Source: Oscillospiraceae bacterium (GTDB lineage Bacteria > Bacillota > Clostridia > Oscillospirales > Oscillospiraceae). Taken from it: DNA of 64,000 bases. Location of the stretch: positions 1 through 64,000 of the forward strand of contig JAHHRX010000007.1 in the NCBI GenBank assembly GCA_020025545.1, written 5' to 3'. Below the pieces are notes generated by a model. It did not search any database, was not told the origin of the DNA, and was given only the letters and a program-made list of their open reading frames with translations. A program made the translations under genes and the position numbers. Shown one piece after another: positions 44,354 through 52,499 of the stretch (positions are counted from its first letter, which is position 1; each line of letters begins with the position of its first letter).

Positions 44354-44987
44354 ATGCGCGCTGCTGCACGCATTACGGCACCCGGAACGCCCTCCTACCG
44401 GGGAGAATTTGCACCGATGATGTATATGGGCTCCATTTCCGTGGCACAGCGGGTTGTCGCCACCTTTCAGCAGGCCGAAGTAGACCGGATCGTTATGATT
44501 ACCGTGTTTAATGCCGCCACGCCGGAGCGGCACCTCAGCGGACAGGGCATTATTTTTCTGCGCAACGAAAACTATGCAGAAACCCTATGTTTGAATCTGT
44601 CAAGATCGGTCTTTCCTACTTGAAAGATAAATGCGACGCCGTTCTGCTTACCCCCGTGGATATTCCGCTTTTTACCGCTCAAACTGTCCGGGATCTCATG
44701 GACTCCGGGGCGAAGCCGGCCTGTCCCGTTTGCAACGGACAAATCGGGCATCCCAATCTGATCCATGTTTCCCTCATTGACGAATTTTGCAGGACTGCTC
44801 CGCCCTTCTCAAATACCACAACCGTCAGCTTGTTCGTCCGGAAGTTCATGTTGTGCTGACCCGAGAGGGAAAGCTGCTGCGCTGCTTAAATCGCTGCGAG
44901 CAGCGGCTTCGGGATGAAGCCGCTCGGCTTTTTGACGACTGTTTTGCAGAGATTTTTAACACGCAAAGGGAGAATGATCATGCGTAA
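44354..44987 (+). pseudogene. Decayed MobA-like NTP transferase gene
   Basis: Three successive frames carry pieces of one protein. Frame 1 (44354-44586) starts like a MobA/MocA-type enzyme but has lost the consensus LAAGxSxRM loop (TAPGTPSYRGEFAPMMY) and ends near NENYAET. After a one-base shift, frame 2 (from 44587) continues FESVKIGLSYLKDKCDAVLLTPVDIPLF, containing the metal-site Asp, to about 44795. After another shift frame 3 gives SALLKYHNRQLVRPEVHVVLTREGKLL and ends with EQRLRDEAARLFDDCFAEIF at 44987. Intact homologues known to me have a longer NTP-transferase end and a LysR/ModE-like helix-turn-helix in the last third, which is missing here, so internal deletions as well as frameshifts are likely. 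It overlaps the start of the maturation gene. Confidence 0.8.
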
Positions 44988-45984
44988 AATGCTGAAAGAA
45001 ATGCAAACCCGTCTGACAAACGGAGAAAATCTGGTACTGGTCACTGTCACCGCTTCTTCCGGCGCCGCCCCCCGGGGAACCGGTGCACGAATGCTGGTGG
45101 GAAGCAAAGGCCGGATCTGCGGCACCATCGGCGGCGGCGCAGTGGAATATCGTTCCCAGCAGATAGCCGCAGAAGTTCTGAAATCCAAAACTTCCGGCGA
45201 GCGGAATTTTAGTCTTACCCGGGAGGATGTTCAGAATCTGGGCATGATCTGCGGCGGCGCCGTAAATATATTTTTTAACTATCTTTCCGCCTCCGATCCC
45301 GAAATCATCGCCCTGACAAAAGAAGCGGAAGCGCGCTTTCAGGAGGGCGCAGACCTGTGGCTCATTTCCGACATTACTGCCGGCGGCAAGCTGTGCCTTG
45401 CGGACAGACACAATACAGAGTTTGCCCCTCATTTGATCCGCCATCCCCATCGTGTGCAGGAAGACGGCAGAGATTTCTATATCGAGCAAATCGCCTTCTC
45501 CGAGCGGGTCTTTATTTTCGGCGGCGGTCATGTGGCGCAGGAAGTGGAACCGGTGCTGTCCCATGTTGGCTTCCGCTGCGTTGTGCTGGAGGATCGTCCG
45601 GAATTTGCCAAGCCTGAGCTTTTCCCCTCCGCTGAAAAGGTAATGCTGGTGGACTTTAACCGCATTGGTGCGTATGTAAGCATTGGTTCTCAGGATTTTG
45701 TGTGCATTATGACCCGAGGTCACGCCTCTGATACCGTAATTCAGGCGCAGGTGCTCCCCTGTCATCCTGCTTATGTGGGCGTGATCGGCAGTCGGCGCAA
45801 GGCAGCCGGTGTCCGGCAAAAGCTACACGACGAGTACGGCCTTTCCGATGAGCTTCTGGATCAGGTCACCACCCCTATCGGTCTGGACATTCAGGCCCAG
45901 ACCCCGGAAGAAATTGCCATTTCCATCGCCGCTCAGCTGATTGCGGTTCGTGCCGGAAAAAATCGTCTGCGCTCTGATTCATAA
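44980..45984 (+). CDS. XdhC/CoxI family molybdenum-enzyme maturation factor
   Basis: 334 residues with the two family domains: N-terminal XdhC_CoxI (VTASSGAAPRGTGARMLV near residue 23, GTIGGGAVEY near residue 48, MICGGAVNIFF near residue 88) and C-terminal Rossmann-type XdhC_C (VFIFGGGHVAQEVEP near residue 179, MTRGHASD near residue 245, YVGVIGSRRKAAGVR near residue 263). In Rhodobacter, XdhC binds the molybdenum cofactor, protects its sulfurated form and inserts it into xanthine dehydrogenase. It is not the Fe-S subunit that carries the same name in E. coli. AAAGGGAG precedes the ATG at 44980. Context supports service to XdhA and/or XdhD. Confidence 0.92.
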   Translation: MRKMLKEMQTRLTNGENLVLVTVTASSGAAPRGTGARMLVGSKGRICGTIGGGAVEYRSQQIAAEVLKSKTSGERNFSLTREDVQNLGMICGGAVNIFFNYLSASDPEIIALTKEAEARFQEGADLWLISDITAGGKLCLADRHNTEFAPHLIRHPHRVQEDGRDFYIEQIAFSERVFIFGGGHVAQEVEPVLSHVGFRCVVLEDRPEFAKPELFPSAEKVMLVDFNRIGAYVSIGSQDFVCIMTRGHASDTVIQAQVLPCHPAYVGVIGSRRKAAGVRQKLHDEYGLSDELLDQVTTPIGLDIQAQTPEEIAISIAAQLIAVRAGKNRLRSDS

Positions 45985-46127
45985 AGCAGCACCTTCCCGT
46001 CATCGGAAATGAAAATGCTTCGGTAATCATGATAACGAGTACCGCTTTTACTTTCCGCAGCGATTTTCGCCGCCATCCCCCTGCGCACCGTGTGTTCTAC
46101 ACAGTCTTCGGCGCAGAAATAATATAA

Positions 46128-46161
46128 AAATTCCCACAGGGCATTGGCTCTGTGGGAATTT
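46128..46161 (-). terminator. Terminator between the maturation gene and the DUF2238-like gene
   Basis: Perfect stem AAATTCCCACAG / CTGTGGGAATTT; on the minus strand it is followed by TTTTTATATTATT, and it can serve both convergent genes. Confidence 0.8.
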
Positions 46162-46191
46162 GCTTCTTATGAATTTGCAGGTGAACGAAAA

Positions 46192-46866
46192 TCATCTGGT
46201 CTTGACCGGATTCTTACAGGGATTCTGGACAGCAAAGGCCTCTGCCGCATCCGTAAACGGATCATGCTTTCCCCAGCAGTTACGGAGCATGAGCCCCACC
46301 GCTGCCAGCGTACCCACCAGACATACCAGCATATCCTGCATGGTATCTGTTACGCCGCTGTCTTCCACATGTTGCAGATCCCGCCCCATAATGGGGGTCA
46401 TCGTAAACTCGCACAGTTCGAAAAGTCCCGCCACCGCCATAGATGTAAAAAACACGAACAGGCACACCGTTGCAGGATTTTCTCCCTCACGGCTATGCCC
46501 CCGCTCCAGCATCCGATAGCTCGCCAGCGCCAAAACAGAGACGAAAACACCGGAAAGGCAATGCACAAATTTGTCAAAATAGGGTACCCGATCGTAAAAA
46601 AATCCTGCGCCGCCAAGCATCCAGCTGAGGTAGACAAATACATAAATATAGGTTTCCAGCTGCCAGCCGCCCTTCCAGCGGGTCAGGCGCCGCAGCAGAT
46701 ACATTCCGGGAATCAGAATCAGTGTGCCGGCGGCAACCGAAGCCTGATAGGCGCTTTGGTGAACAATCCCCTGCACAGCATAGTAAATGGCGGTAAGTGC
46801 GTAGATCATCCTGCATATCTTCACAATTTTTTCGTATCGCTTATCTTTTTCTATACATTTTTCCAT
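46192..46866 (-). CDS. DUF2238 (YjdF)-like membrane protein
   Basis: 224 residues with about six predicted membrane helices and a basic N-terminus. Family-like segments are FFYDRVPYFDKFVHCLSGVFVS near residues 107-128, FELCEFTMTPIMG near residue 163 and DTMQDMLVCLVGTLAAVGLM near residues 184-203. The conserved acidic and histidine residues within membrane segments suggest a channel, metal or lipid role, but function is unknown. The start is ATG at 46866 preceded by AGGAGG; the longer open frame upstream has no binding site. Stands alone. Confidence 0.75.
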   Translation of the reverse strand: MEKCIEKDKRYEKIVKICRMIYALTAIYYAVQGIVHQSAYQASVAAGTLILIPGMYLLRRLTRWKGGWQLETYIYVFVYLSWMLGGAGFFYDRVPYFDKFVHCLSGVFVSVLALASYRMLERGHSREGENPATVCLFVFFTSMAVAGLFELCEFTMTPIMGRDLQHVEDSGVTDTMQDMLVCLVGTLAAVGLMLRNCWGKHDPFTDAAEAFAVQNPCKNPVKTR

Positions 46867-47082
46867 GCTTTTTCCTCCTGCTTGTGGTCTTCGGGCTTTG
46901 CGTGCTGATTTATTTTCCGTCTCAGCCGCAAATACGCCCCTCATTTTTTTCATCTTAACATAGTAAATGCAACTCATAATAAACTCAAGATAAACAAATG
47001 TTGAAAAACGGGATAAATGCGCAGATCCGGTAAATTTCCCGCACTGCATCTCAAACCTCAGGATGCTTTTCTAAGAATAGGG

Positions 47083-47111
47083 TTGACAAATCTGTCGCAG
47101 CTTGGTATATT
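47083..47111 (+). promoter_or_regulatory. Predicted promoter of the ABC exporter operon
   Basis: Perfect TTGACA at 47083-47088, 17-base spacer, TATATT at 47106-47111 with a TGG extension. Confidence 0.8.
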
Positions 47112-47130
47112 TATGGCGAAATTTGTAGGC

Positions 47131-47156
47131 AGATCTCCGCTGTCGTGCGGGGATCT
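47131..47156 (+). other. Leader hairpin of the ABC exporter operon
   Basis: Stem AGATCTCCGC / GCGGGGATCT (one G-U pair), loop TGTCGT, followed by TGATTTTCC. It starts about 15 bases after the expected transcription start and may be a weak attenuator or an mRNA stabiliser. Confidence 0.45.
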
Positions 47157-47171
47157 TGATTTTCCGCCAGT

Positions 47172-47189
47172 GGTTAGTTATCGCTAACC
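47172..47189 (+). promoter_or_regulatory. DtxR/IdeR-like palindromic operator candidate
   Basis: GGTTAG-TTATCG-CTAACC is a perfect 6-bp dyad whose half-sites equal the GGTTAG/CTAACC core of DtxR/IdeR boxes, but with a wider spacer. It lies downstream of the promoter and 29 bases before the first ATG, so a bound repressor would block elongation; in RNA the same bases can form a hairpin that is extended by flanking CCAG/CTGG. Confidence 0.5.
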
Positions 47190-47217
47190 GGCTGGCCAGT
47201 TATATGAGGTGCCGAAT

Positions 47218-48957
47218 ATGATGATTAACAAACGGCTCATCAGCACGGTGAGCGAAAGCAGGAAATACATTGCTTGGAATGTAGCCTTCCAATGGCTGGC
47301 ACTGGCAGCAAACATCGCGCTGATGTGGGTGCTTACCGGCTTCTTGGGGGCGCTTTTTATTGGCGCTGTCCCCCGGGAGCGGTGGATTTTTACCGTTGCT
47401 GTCGGTGTGCTGGCGCTGATTATAAAATATGGCTGCGCCATCGGCTCGGCACGGATGAGCTATCTTTCCGGCAGAGCCGTTAAAATCCGCCTTCGGCAGA
47501 TGATTTACGAAAAGCTCCTGCGGCTGGGCAGCTCCTACCGTCAGAGCGTTCAAAGCTCCGAGGTCGTGCAGATTTGCGTGGAGGGTGCGGATCAGCTGGA
47601 AACCTACTTTGGTTCCTATCTGCCTCAGTTCTTCTATGCTATGCTGGCGCCGCTGACTCTGTTCGCAGTTTTGAGCTTCGTGAACTTCCCCTCTGCACTG
47701 GTACTTCTGGTCTGCGTGCCCATGATTCCCGTGTCCATTGCCGCCGTGCAGACCTGGGCCAAGAAGCTGCTTTCCAAGTATTGGGACAGATACACCCAGC
47801 TGGGCGACACTTTTCTTGAAAATCTGCAGGGGCTTACCACCCTTAAGATTTATCAAACCGACGGTCTGAAGCACAAGCAAATGAATGAAGAAGCGGAAAA
47901 ATTCCGCCGCATCACCATGAGGGTGCTGACCATGCAGCTCAACTCGATCAGCATCATGGATCTGGTAGCCTACGGCGGTGCCGCTCTCGGCATCGTCACC
48001 GCTGTTTTGCAGATGTCCAAAGGGCACATTGATCTTGCCCAGTGTATGCTCATCATTTTCCTGTCGGCAGATTTTTTCATTCCCATGCGAATGCTGGGCA
48101 GCTACTTCCACATCGCCATGAACGGCATGGCCGCCTCCGACAAGATGTTCAAAATCCTTGACCTTCCGGAAAACCCGGGAAGCGGCGTTTCTGTCCCCGG
48201 GGACTGCACTGTGAAAGCCAAGGATCTCTGCTTCTCCTATGACGGTCAGCGGCAGATCCTCCATAATGTGGATTTCACCTTTCCTATGGGCAGCTTCACC
48301 GCGCTGATCGGGGAAAGCGGCTGCGGTAAATCCACTGCCGCAGGACTGATTTCCGGCAGATTTCGGGGATACACCGGCAGTCTCACCATTGGCGGTGAGG
48401 AAATCAGAGACATTTCCGAAGAAAGTCTGATGAAAAATTTCACCTACATCAGCAGCCGCAGTCACATCTTCAAGGGCACTGTCCGGGATAATCTGCTGCT
48501 GGCAGATCCCAAGGCCGGCGACAGCCGCATGAAAGAAGTGCTTTCCCAAGTGAAGCTGTGGGATTTTCTTCAGGGTGAGCAAGGTCTTAATACTCCGCTG
48601 AACGAAAACGGCTCCAATTTCTCCGGGGGGCAGCGGCAGCGTCTGGCGCTGGCCCGGGCAATTCTTCACGACAGCCCCGCCTATATCTTTGACGAGGCCA
48701 GTTCCAACATCGATGTAGAGAGCGAAAACGACATTATGGCCCAGATTCACACGCTTGCCAAAACCAAAACGGTTATCGTCATCTCCCACCGTCTTGCCAA
48801 TGTGGTGGATGCGGACAACATCTATGTTATGGAGCAGGGCCATATCCGGCAAAGCGGAACCCATCAGGAACTCTTATCCCAAGACGGTGTCTATCGTCGT
48901 CTATGGAACGCCCAGCAGAAGCTGGAAGAATATGTAAAGGAGGCAGCAACTGTATGA
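47218..48957 (+). CDS. ABC exporter half-transporter, first of a pair
   Basis: 579 residues: a six-helix type IV exporter membrane domain (about 1-310) and an ATPase with Walker A LIGESGCGKST near residue 361, Q-loop region NFTYISSRSHIF near residue 405, signature FSGGQRQR near residue 466, Walker B AYIFDEASSNID near residue 486 and H-loop ISHRLANV near residue 519. Paired half-transporters of this kind resemble CydDC and YbtPQ. GAGGTG precedes the ATG. It overlaps the second gene by four bases (ATGA), so a heterodimer is likely. Substrate is not evident; the operator candidate points to iron or another metal. Confidence 0.85.
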   Translation: MMINKRLISTVSESRKYIAWNVAFQWLALAANIALMWVLTGFLGALFIGAVPRERWIFTVAVGVLALIIKYGCAIGSARMSYLSGRAVKIRLRQMIYEKLLRLGSSYRQSVQSSEVVQICVEGADQLETYFGSYLPQFFYAMLAPLTLFAVLSFVNFPSALVLLVCVPMIPVSIAAVQTWAKKLLSKYWDRYTQLGDTFLENLQGLTTLKIYQTDGLKHKQMNEEAEKFRRITMRVLTMQLNSISIMDLVAYGGAALGIVTAVLQMSKGHIDLAQCMLIIFLSADFFIPMRMLGSYFHIAMNGMAASDKMFKILDLPENPGSGVSVPGDCTVKAKDLCFSYDGQRQILHNVDFTFPMGSFTALIGESGCGKSTAAGLISGRFRGYTGSLTIGGEEIRDISEESLMKNFTYISSRSHIFKGTVRDNLLLADPKAGDSRMKEVLSQVKLWDFLQGEQGLNTPLNENGSNFSGGQRQRLALARAILHDSPAYIFDEASSNIDVESENDIMAQIHTLAKTKTVIVISHRLANVVDADNIYVMEQGHIRQSGTHQELLSQDGVYRRLWNAQQKLEEYVKEAATV

Positions 48958-50609
48958 AACGCTCCGGATTCAAAGTTATGGCAAGGCTCTCCGGTCTTGT
49001 AAAACCTCTGGCAGGCTGCATGGCAGCAGCGGTGACCATGGGACTGCTGGGACATTTGTGCGCCAGTTTTATCACGATCTGCGGTGCGATGGCTGTGGCA
49101 GACCTTCTGGGCTTTCCCGCCCCCTTTTCCAAAGAGGTATTCTTTATCCTGATGGCTGTTTTTTCCATCCTGCGCGGCGTGCTGCGCTATGGCGAGCAGG
49201 GCTGCAACCACTTCATTGCCTTCAAGCTACTGGCCATCATTCGGGACAAGGTTTTCGCTGCTCTGCGTAAGCTCTGCCCCGCAAAACTGGAGGTCCGGGA
49301 CAAAGGAAACCTCATTTCCGTCATCACCTCTGATGTGGAGCTTTTGGAGGTTTTCTACGCCCACACCATTTCCCCCATTTTAATCGCCGCCCTGTTCTCC
49401 GCCATCATGTGCCTCTTTATCGGCTCTTACAGCTACATTCTGGGGCTTCTGGCATTGGCCGCTTACCTCACCATCGGCGTTCTGGTTCCCATCGTGGTGT
49501 CCAAGCAAAGCGGTGACCGCGGCCTTAGGTTCCGCGAAAAATCCGGTGCCCTCAGCGGTTTTGTGCTGGACAGCCTTCGCGGCCTTTCCGAAACCATTCA
49601 ATACGCCGGCGGTCAGCAGCGACTGGATGAAATTACCAAGCAAAGCACTGCTCTTGCCGATGAGCAGGATACCCTTTCCCGAAAAGCCGCCCGGGGCTCC
49701 GGAGCCGCAGGAATGATCATCATGATCTTCGACCTTTCCATGCTCTTCGCCGCCTCTGCGCTTTACAGCCGGGGCGAGATTGGCTTTAACGGTGTCCTCA
49801 TTTCCACCGCTGCTCTGATGAGTTCTTTCGGCCCTGTGATTTCCCTTGCCAATCTGGGCAGCGGCCTCCAGCTCACCTTTGCTGCGGGCAACCGGATTCT
49901 GGACATTTTGGATGATGTGCCTGTCACCGAGGATATTACCGGTGAGGAAAAAACTACTTTTTCCGGTGCCGAAGTGAAGAATTTGCATTTTGCATATGAA
50001 AGCGAGGAAATTCTGTCTGACCTGAGTCTCTCCATTCCCCACGGCAAGGTCACTGGCATTGTCGGCAAGAGCGGCAGCGGCAAGTCTACTCTTCTGAAGT
50101 TGCTCATGCGTTTCTGGCAGGCTGACAGCGGTGAAGTGCTGATCTCCGGCCGGAACATCAACAAGGTCAACACCAATGATTTGCGAAATATGGAGAGTTT
50201 CGTAACGCAGGAGACTGTGCTGTTCCACGACAGCATTCTGAACAATCTGCTCCTTGCCAAGCCGGATGCCACCCGGGAGCAGGTGGAAGATGCCTGTAAA
50301 AAGGCATCCGTACACGATTTCATCATTTCCCTTCCCGATGGCTATGACAGCAACATCGGTGAGCTGGGTGATACCCTTTCCGGCGGCGAGCGCCAGCGGA
50401 TCGGCCTTGCCAGAGCCTTCCTCCATGACGGTGATTTGATGCTTCTGGACGAGCCTACCAGCAATCTGGACAGCCTCAACGAGGCCGTGATCCTCAAATC
50501 CCTCCACCGTCAGGCAAACAACCGCACCGTGGTGCTGGTCTCTCACCGAAAATCCACTATGGGCATTGCCGACCAGGTGTATTCGGTAGAAAACGGCAGG
50601 CTCAGCTGA
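48954..50609 (+). CDS. ABC exporter half-transporter, second of a pair
   Basis: 551 residues with an N-terminal membrane domain (about 1-300) and an ATPase with Walker A IVGKSGSGKSTLL near residue 370, Q-loop in MESFVTQETVLFHD near residue 410, signature LSGGERQR near residue 478, Walker B LMLLDEPTSNLDS near residue 497 and H-loop LVSHRKSTM near residue 530. Both ATP sites of the pair look intact. The true start is ATG at 48954, after AAAGGAGG. Its stop overlaps the ygbA-like start (TGATG). Confidence 0.85.
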   Translation: MKRSGFKVMARLSGLVKPLAGCMAAAVTMGLLGHLCASFITICGAMAVADLLGFPAPFSKEVFFILMAVFSILRGVLRYGEQGCNHFIAFKLLAIIRDKVFAALRKLCPAKLEVRDKGNLISVITSDVELLEVFYAHTISPILIAALFSAIMCLFIGSYSYILGLLALAAYLTIGVLVPIVVSKQSGDRGLRFREKSGALSGFVLDSLRGLSETIQYAGGQQRLDEITKQSTALADEQDTLSRKAARGSGAAGMIIMIFDLSMLFAASALYSRGEIGFNGVLISTAALMSSFGPVISLANLGSGLQLTFAAGNRILDILDDVPVTEDITGEEKTTFSGAEVKNLHFAYESEEILSDLSLSIPHGKVTGIVGKSGSGKSTLLKLLMRFWQADSGEVLISGRNINKVNTNDLRNMESFVTQETVLFHDSILNNLLLAKPDATREQVEDACKKASVHDFIISLPDGYDSNIGELGDTLSGGERQRIGLARAFLHDGDLMLLDEPTSNLDSLNEAVILKSLHRQANNRTVVLVSHRKSTMGIADQVYSVENGRLS

Positions 50610-50947
50610 TGAAAAACACGGAAAGCAAACGAGAAAACGAAAAAGAGGTTGTTGGCCAAATGATCCGGCTCTACTGCCGGTTCCACCACGGCGGCAGCCC
50701 ACTCTGTCCGGAGTGTGAAGATCTCTGCCGCTATGCCCAGCGGCGCATCGATAAGTGTCCCTTCATGGAGACAAAAACCTTTTGCTCCTGCTGTCGGGTA
50801 CACTGCTATCAAAAGGAATACCGGGAAAAAATCCGCACTGTCATGCGGTGGTCCGGTCCCCGAATGTTATTTTTTCACCCCGTTATGGCTACCCGCCATT
50901 TGATTTTGACTGTCAAAGAAAAAAGGAGACTCCGCAATGAGACTTAA
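50609..50947 (+). CDS. YgbA-like cysteine-rich protein (nitrous oxide-stimulated promoter family)
   Basis: 112 residues, basic, with two cysteine clusters (CPECEDLC near residue 33 and CPFMETKTFCSCCRVHC near residues 50-66) likely to bind metal or an iron-sulfur cluster. This matches the YgbA family, whose E. coli member is induced under nitrosative stress and NsrR control. The family function is unknown. It is coupled to the exporter by a TGATG overlap and overlaps the next gene by 11 bases, so the four genes are one operon. Confidence 0.82.
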   Translation: MKNTESKRENEKEVVGQMIRLYCRFHHGGSPLCPECEDLCRYAQRRIDKCPFMETKTFCSCCRVHCYQKEYREKIRTVMRWSGPRMLFFHPVMATRHLILTVKEKRRLRNET

Positions 50948-51329
50948 AAAAGCCGTTTACATTGTGCTGGGCATCATCAGTCTGGGACTTGGCGCTTTGG
51001 GTGCCGTTCTTCCCCTTCTCCCTGCATTTCCCTTCCTGCTGTCCGCCGCCTTTTTCTTCGCCCGAAGCTCCCGGCGGCTCCACGCATGGTTTATTTCCAC
51101 CAAGCTTTATAAAAACAATCTGGAAAGCTATGTGTCCGGAAAGGGTATGACCAGAAAAACCAAGGTGCGAATCATGATCATGGTCACCGTTCTCATGTCC
51201 ATCGGCTTCCTCATGATGAAGGCTGTTACGATAGGGCGGGTAATCCTCGCCATTGTCTGGCTGTTCCACATCCTCTACTTTCTGTTCGGCGTCAAAACTG
51301 TACCGGCGCCCATCCCTGAAAAAGCCTGA
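50937..51329 (+). CDS. YbaN/DUF454 family inner-membrane protein
   Basis: 130 residues with three to four membrane helices. The N-terminal half has the family pattern GLGALGAVLPLLPAFPFLLSAAFFFARSS near residues 18-46 followed by LHAWFISTKLYKNNLESY. Function is unknown; homologues are often encoded beside iron or heme-transport genes. AAAAGGAG precedes the ATG. Last gene of the exporter operon, followed by a terminator. Confidence 0.85.
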   Translation: MRLKKAVYIVLGIISLGLGALGAVLPLLPAFPFLLSAAFFFARSSRRLHAWFISTKLYKNNLESYVSGKGMTRKTKVRIMIMVTVLMSIGFLMMKAVTIGRVILAIVWLFHILYFLFGVKTVPAPIPEKA

Positions 51330-51331
51330 GC

Positions 51332-51366
51332 AAAAACTCCTGCACCGTTCTGATGCAGGAGTTTTT
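51332..51366. terminator. Bidirectional terminator
   Basis: Stem AAAACTCCTGCA / TGCAGGAGTTTT with A tract before and T tract after, between the convergent DUF454 and sigma-like genes; it overlaps the sigma-like stop codon. Confidence 0.85.
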
Positions 51367-51817
51367 ACATAGTTAAGAAGGCAGCAAGCTGTGCTCTGGC
51401 GGAATCCAAGTAAGCCGCTGCTGCGGCTTTCGGCACATCCAGTGCAACGGCAATCTGCAGCAGACTAAGATTTCCGTAATAGTAGAGAGTGCCGGCAGCG
51501 CAGATTTCCGGTTCAAGCCCAGACAGGGCTGATCCGAGCCGCGACAGGTTTTCGTGAGACGGGAGATATGCATCCGCCGTAGCAATTTTTTCGCTTTTCC
51601 GGCGCTTAACCGCCCCAGAATAGACATACTTCAAGATCCACGGCGTAAAAGTCGCTTTCCTTCGCGGAATGTGATCGCTCGAATACCCTTCCTGTGCTGC
51701 TTTTTCCACGGTCTCTGCAGCAGCATCCTCGCAGTGAAGGATAAAAAGCGCCAAAGTATACATAATATCACGATTAGCCCGGATGCTTTTCAAATAATAT
51801 TCTTTCCTGTGATTCAT
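51365..51817 (-). CDS. Sigma-70-like small protein
   Basis: 150 residues. The N-terminal half (YYLKSIRANRDIMYTLALFILHCEDAAAETVEKAAQEGY) is arranged like sigma region 2 and the C-terminal half (LSGLEPEICAAGTLYYYGNLSLLQIAVALDVPKAAAAAYLDSARAQL) like the region 4 helix-turn-helix of ECF sigma factors, but the basic DNA-recognition helix is unusually rich in alanine. It may be a degenerate or atypical sigma factor. The ATG at 51817 has a GGTGG site close by; an alternative TTG start lies at 51844. No anti-sigma gene is adjacent. Confidence 0.55.
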   Translation of the reverse strand: MNHRKEYYLKSIRANRDIMYTLALFILHCEDAAAETVEKAAQEGYSSDHIPRRKATFTPWILKYVYSGAVKRRKSEKIATADAYLPSHENLSRLGSALSGLEPEICAAGTLYYYGNLSLLQIAVALDVPKAAAAAYLDSARAQLAAFLTM

Positions 51818-51997
51818 CTCTGCCACCACCCGCTTACCGTGCAACTGAAGTACCTAAGACACAAGGTTTACATAAATACTTTACCATAAATAAAGGAAAT
51901 TGCAAGAGCGCCGCTGAGATTTTTTTAAATATTTTCAGACTGTTCATTCAGGCAGCCCTGTGCTATACTGAAAGAAAAAATCAAAGGAGGAACTGCC

Positions 51998-52369
51998 ATG
52001 GAATTTTCTTATGAACAGTACCCGAAAAGCATTCTTATTTATGGCGTGACCGAATCAGAGCTTGAAAAGCTGGAAGCACTGGCCGCTAAGGCTACCATAC
52101 GCTGCATAGCAGTCGCCGATCATGAAACCACCTACACCATTGCCCAGCTGCTCTCCGGCTGTCCCCTCTCCCCCAAAATGCCGCACCCCATTCCCGGCCG
52201 GTTTGCATTGATGGATGGGTTTGCAGGGCAGGAGCAGCTTGGTGCCGCCCTGATCAATCAGGCAGCACCGGGCGTTATCAAAGCTGCACGCACTCTTCAC
52301 AACGGCAATTGGCCCTTTTCCGATCTCTGTGAAGCGATTCTTGCGGAGCATCGGTCCATGCAGAAATAA
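51998..52369 (+). CDS. DUF3783 domain protein
   Basis: 123 residues, soluble. The DUF3783-like segment FALMDGFAGQEQLGAALIN is near residue 69. The N-terminal part has an alternating strand/helix pattern (SILIYGVTESELEKLEALAAKATIRCIAVAD). AAAGGAGG precedes the ATG, and a single-gene terminator follows. Function unknown. No strong promoter was identified in the AT-rich gap before it. Confidence 0.75.
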   Translation: MEFSYEQYPKSILIYGVTESELEKLEALAAKATIRCIAVADHETTYTIAQLLSGCPLSPKMPHPIPGRFALMDGFAGQEQLGAALINQAAPGVIKAARTLHNGNWPFSDLCEAILAEHRSMQK

Positions 52370-52374
52370 CAAAA

Positions 52375-52404
52375 GGCATCCCAGGCCAAAAGGTCTGGGA
52401 TGTC
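52375..52404 (+). terminator. Terminator after the DUF3783 gene
   Basis: Stem GGCATCCCAGGCC, loop AAAA, GGTCTGGGATGTC with one wobble pair, then TTTCATTTT. Confidence 0.8.
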
Positions 52405-52418
52405 TTTCATTTTGCGCT

Positions 52419-52456
52419 AAAAAACATTCCTCCCGGAGCAAACGCTCCGGGAGGAA
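52419..52456 (-). terminator. Terminator of the PTS operon
   Basis: Perfect 13-bp stem TTCCTCCCGGAGC / GCTCCGGGAGGAA with a 4-base loop; on the minus strand it leads into GTTTTTT. Confidence 0.88.
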
Positions 52457-52499
52457 CATTCTTCTAAAAATCCGCGTGGGCCGCCGATAAATTTAGAAA

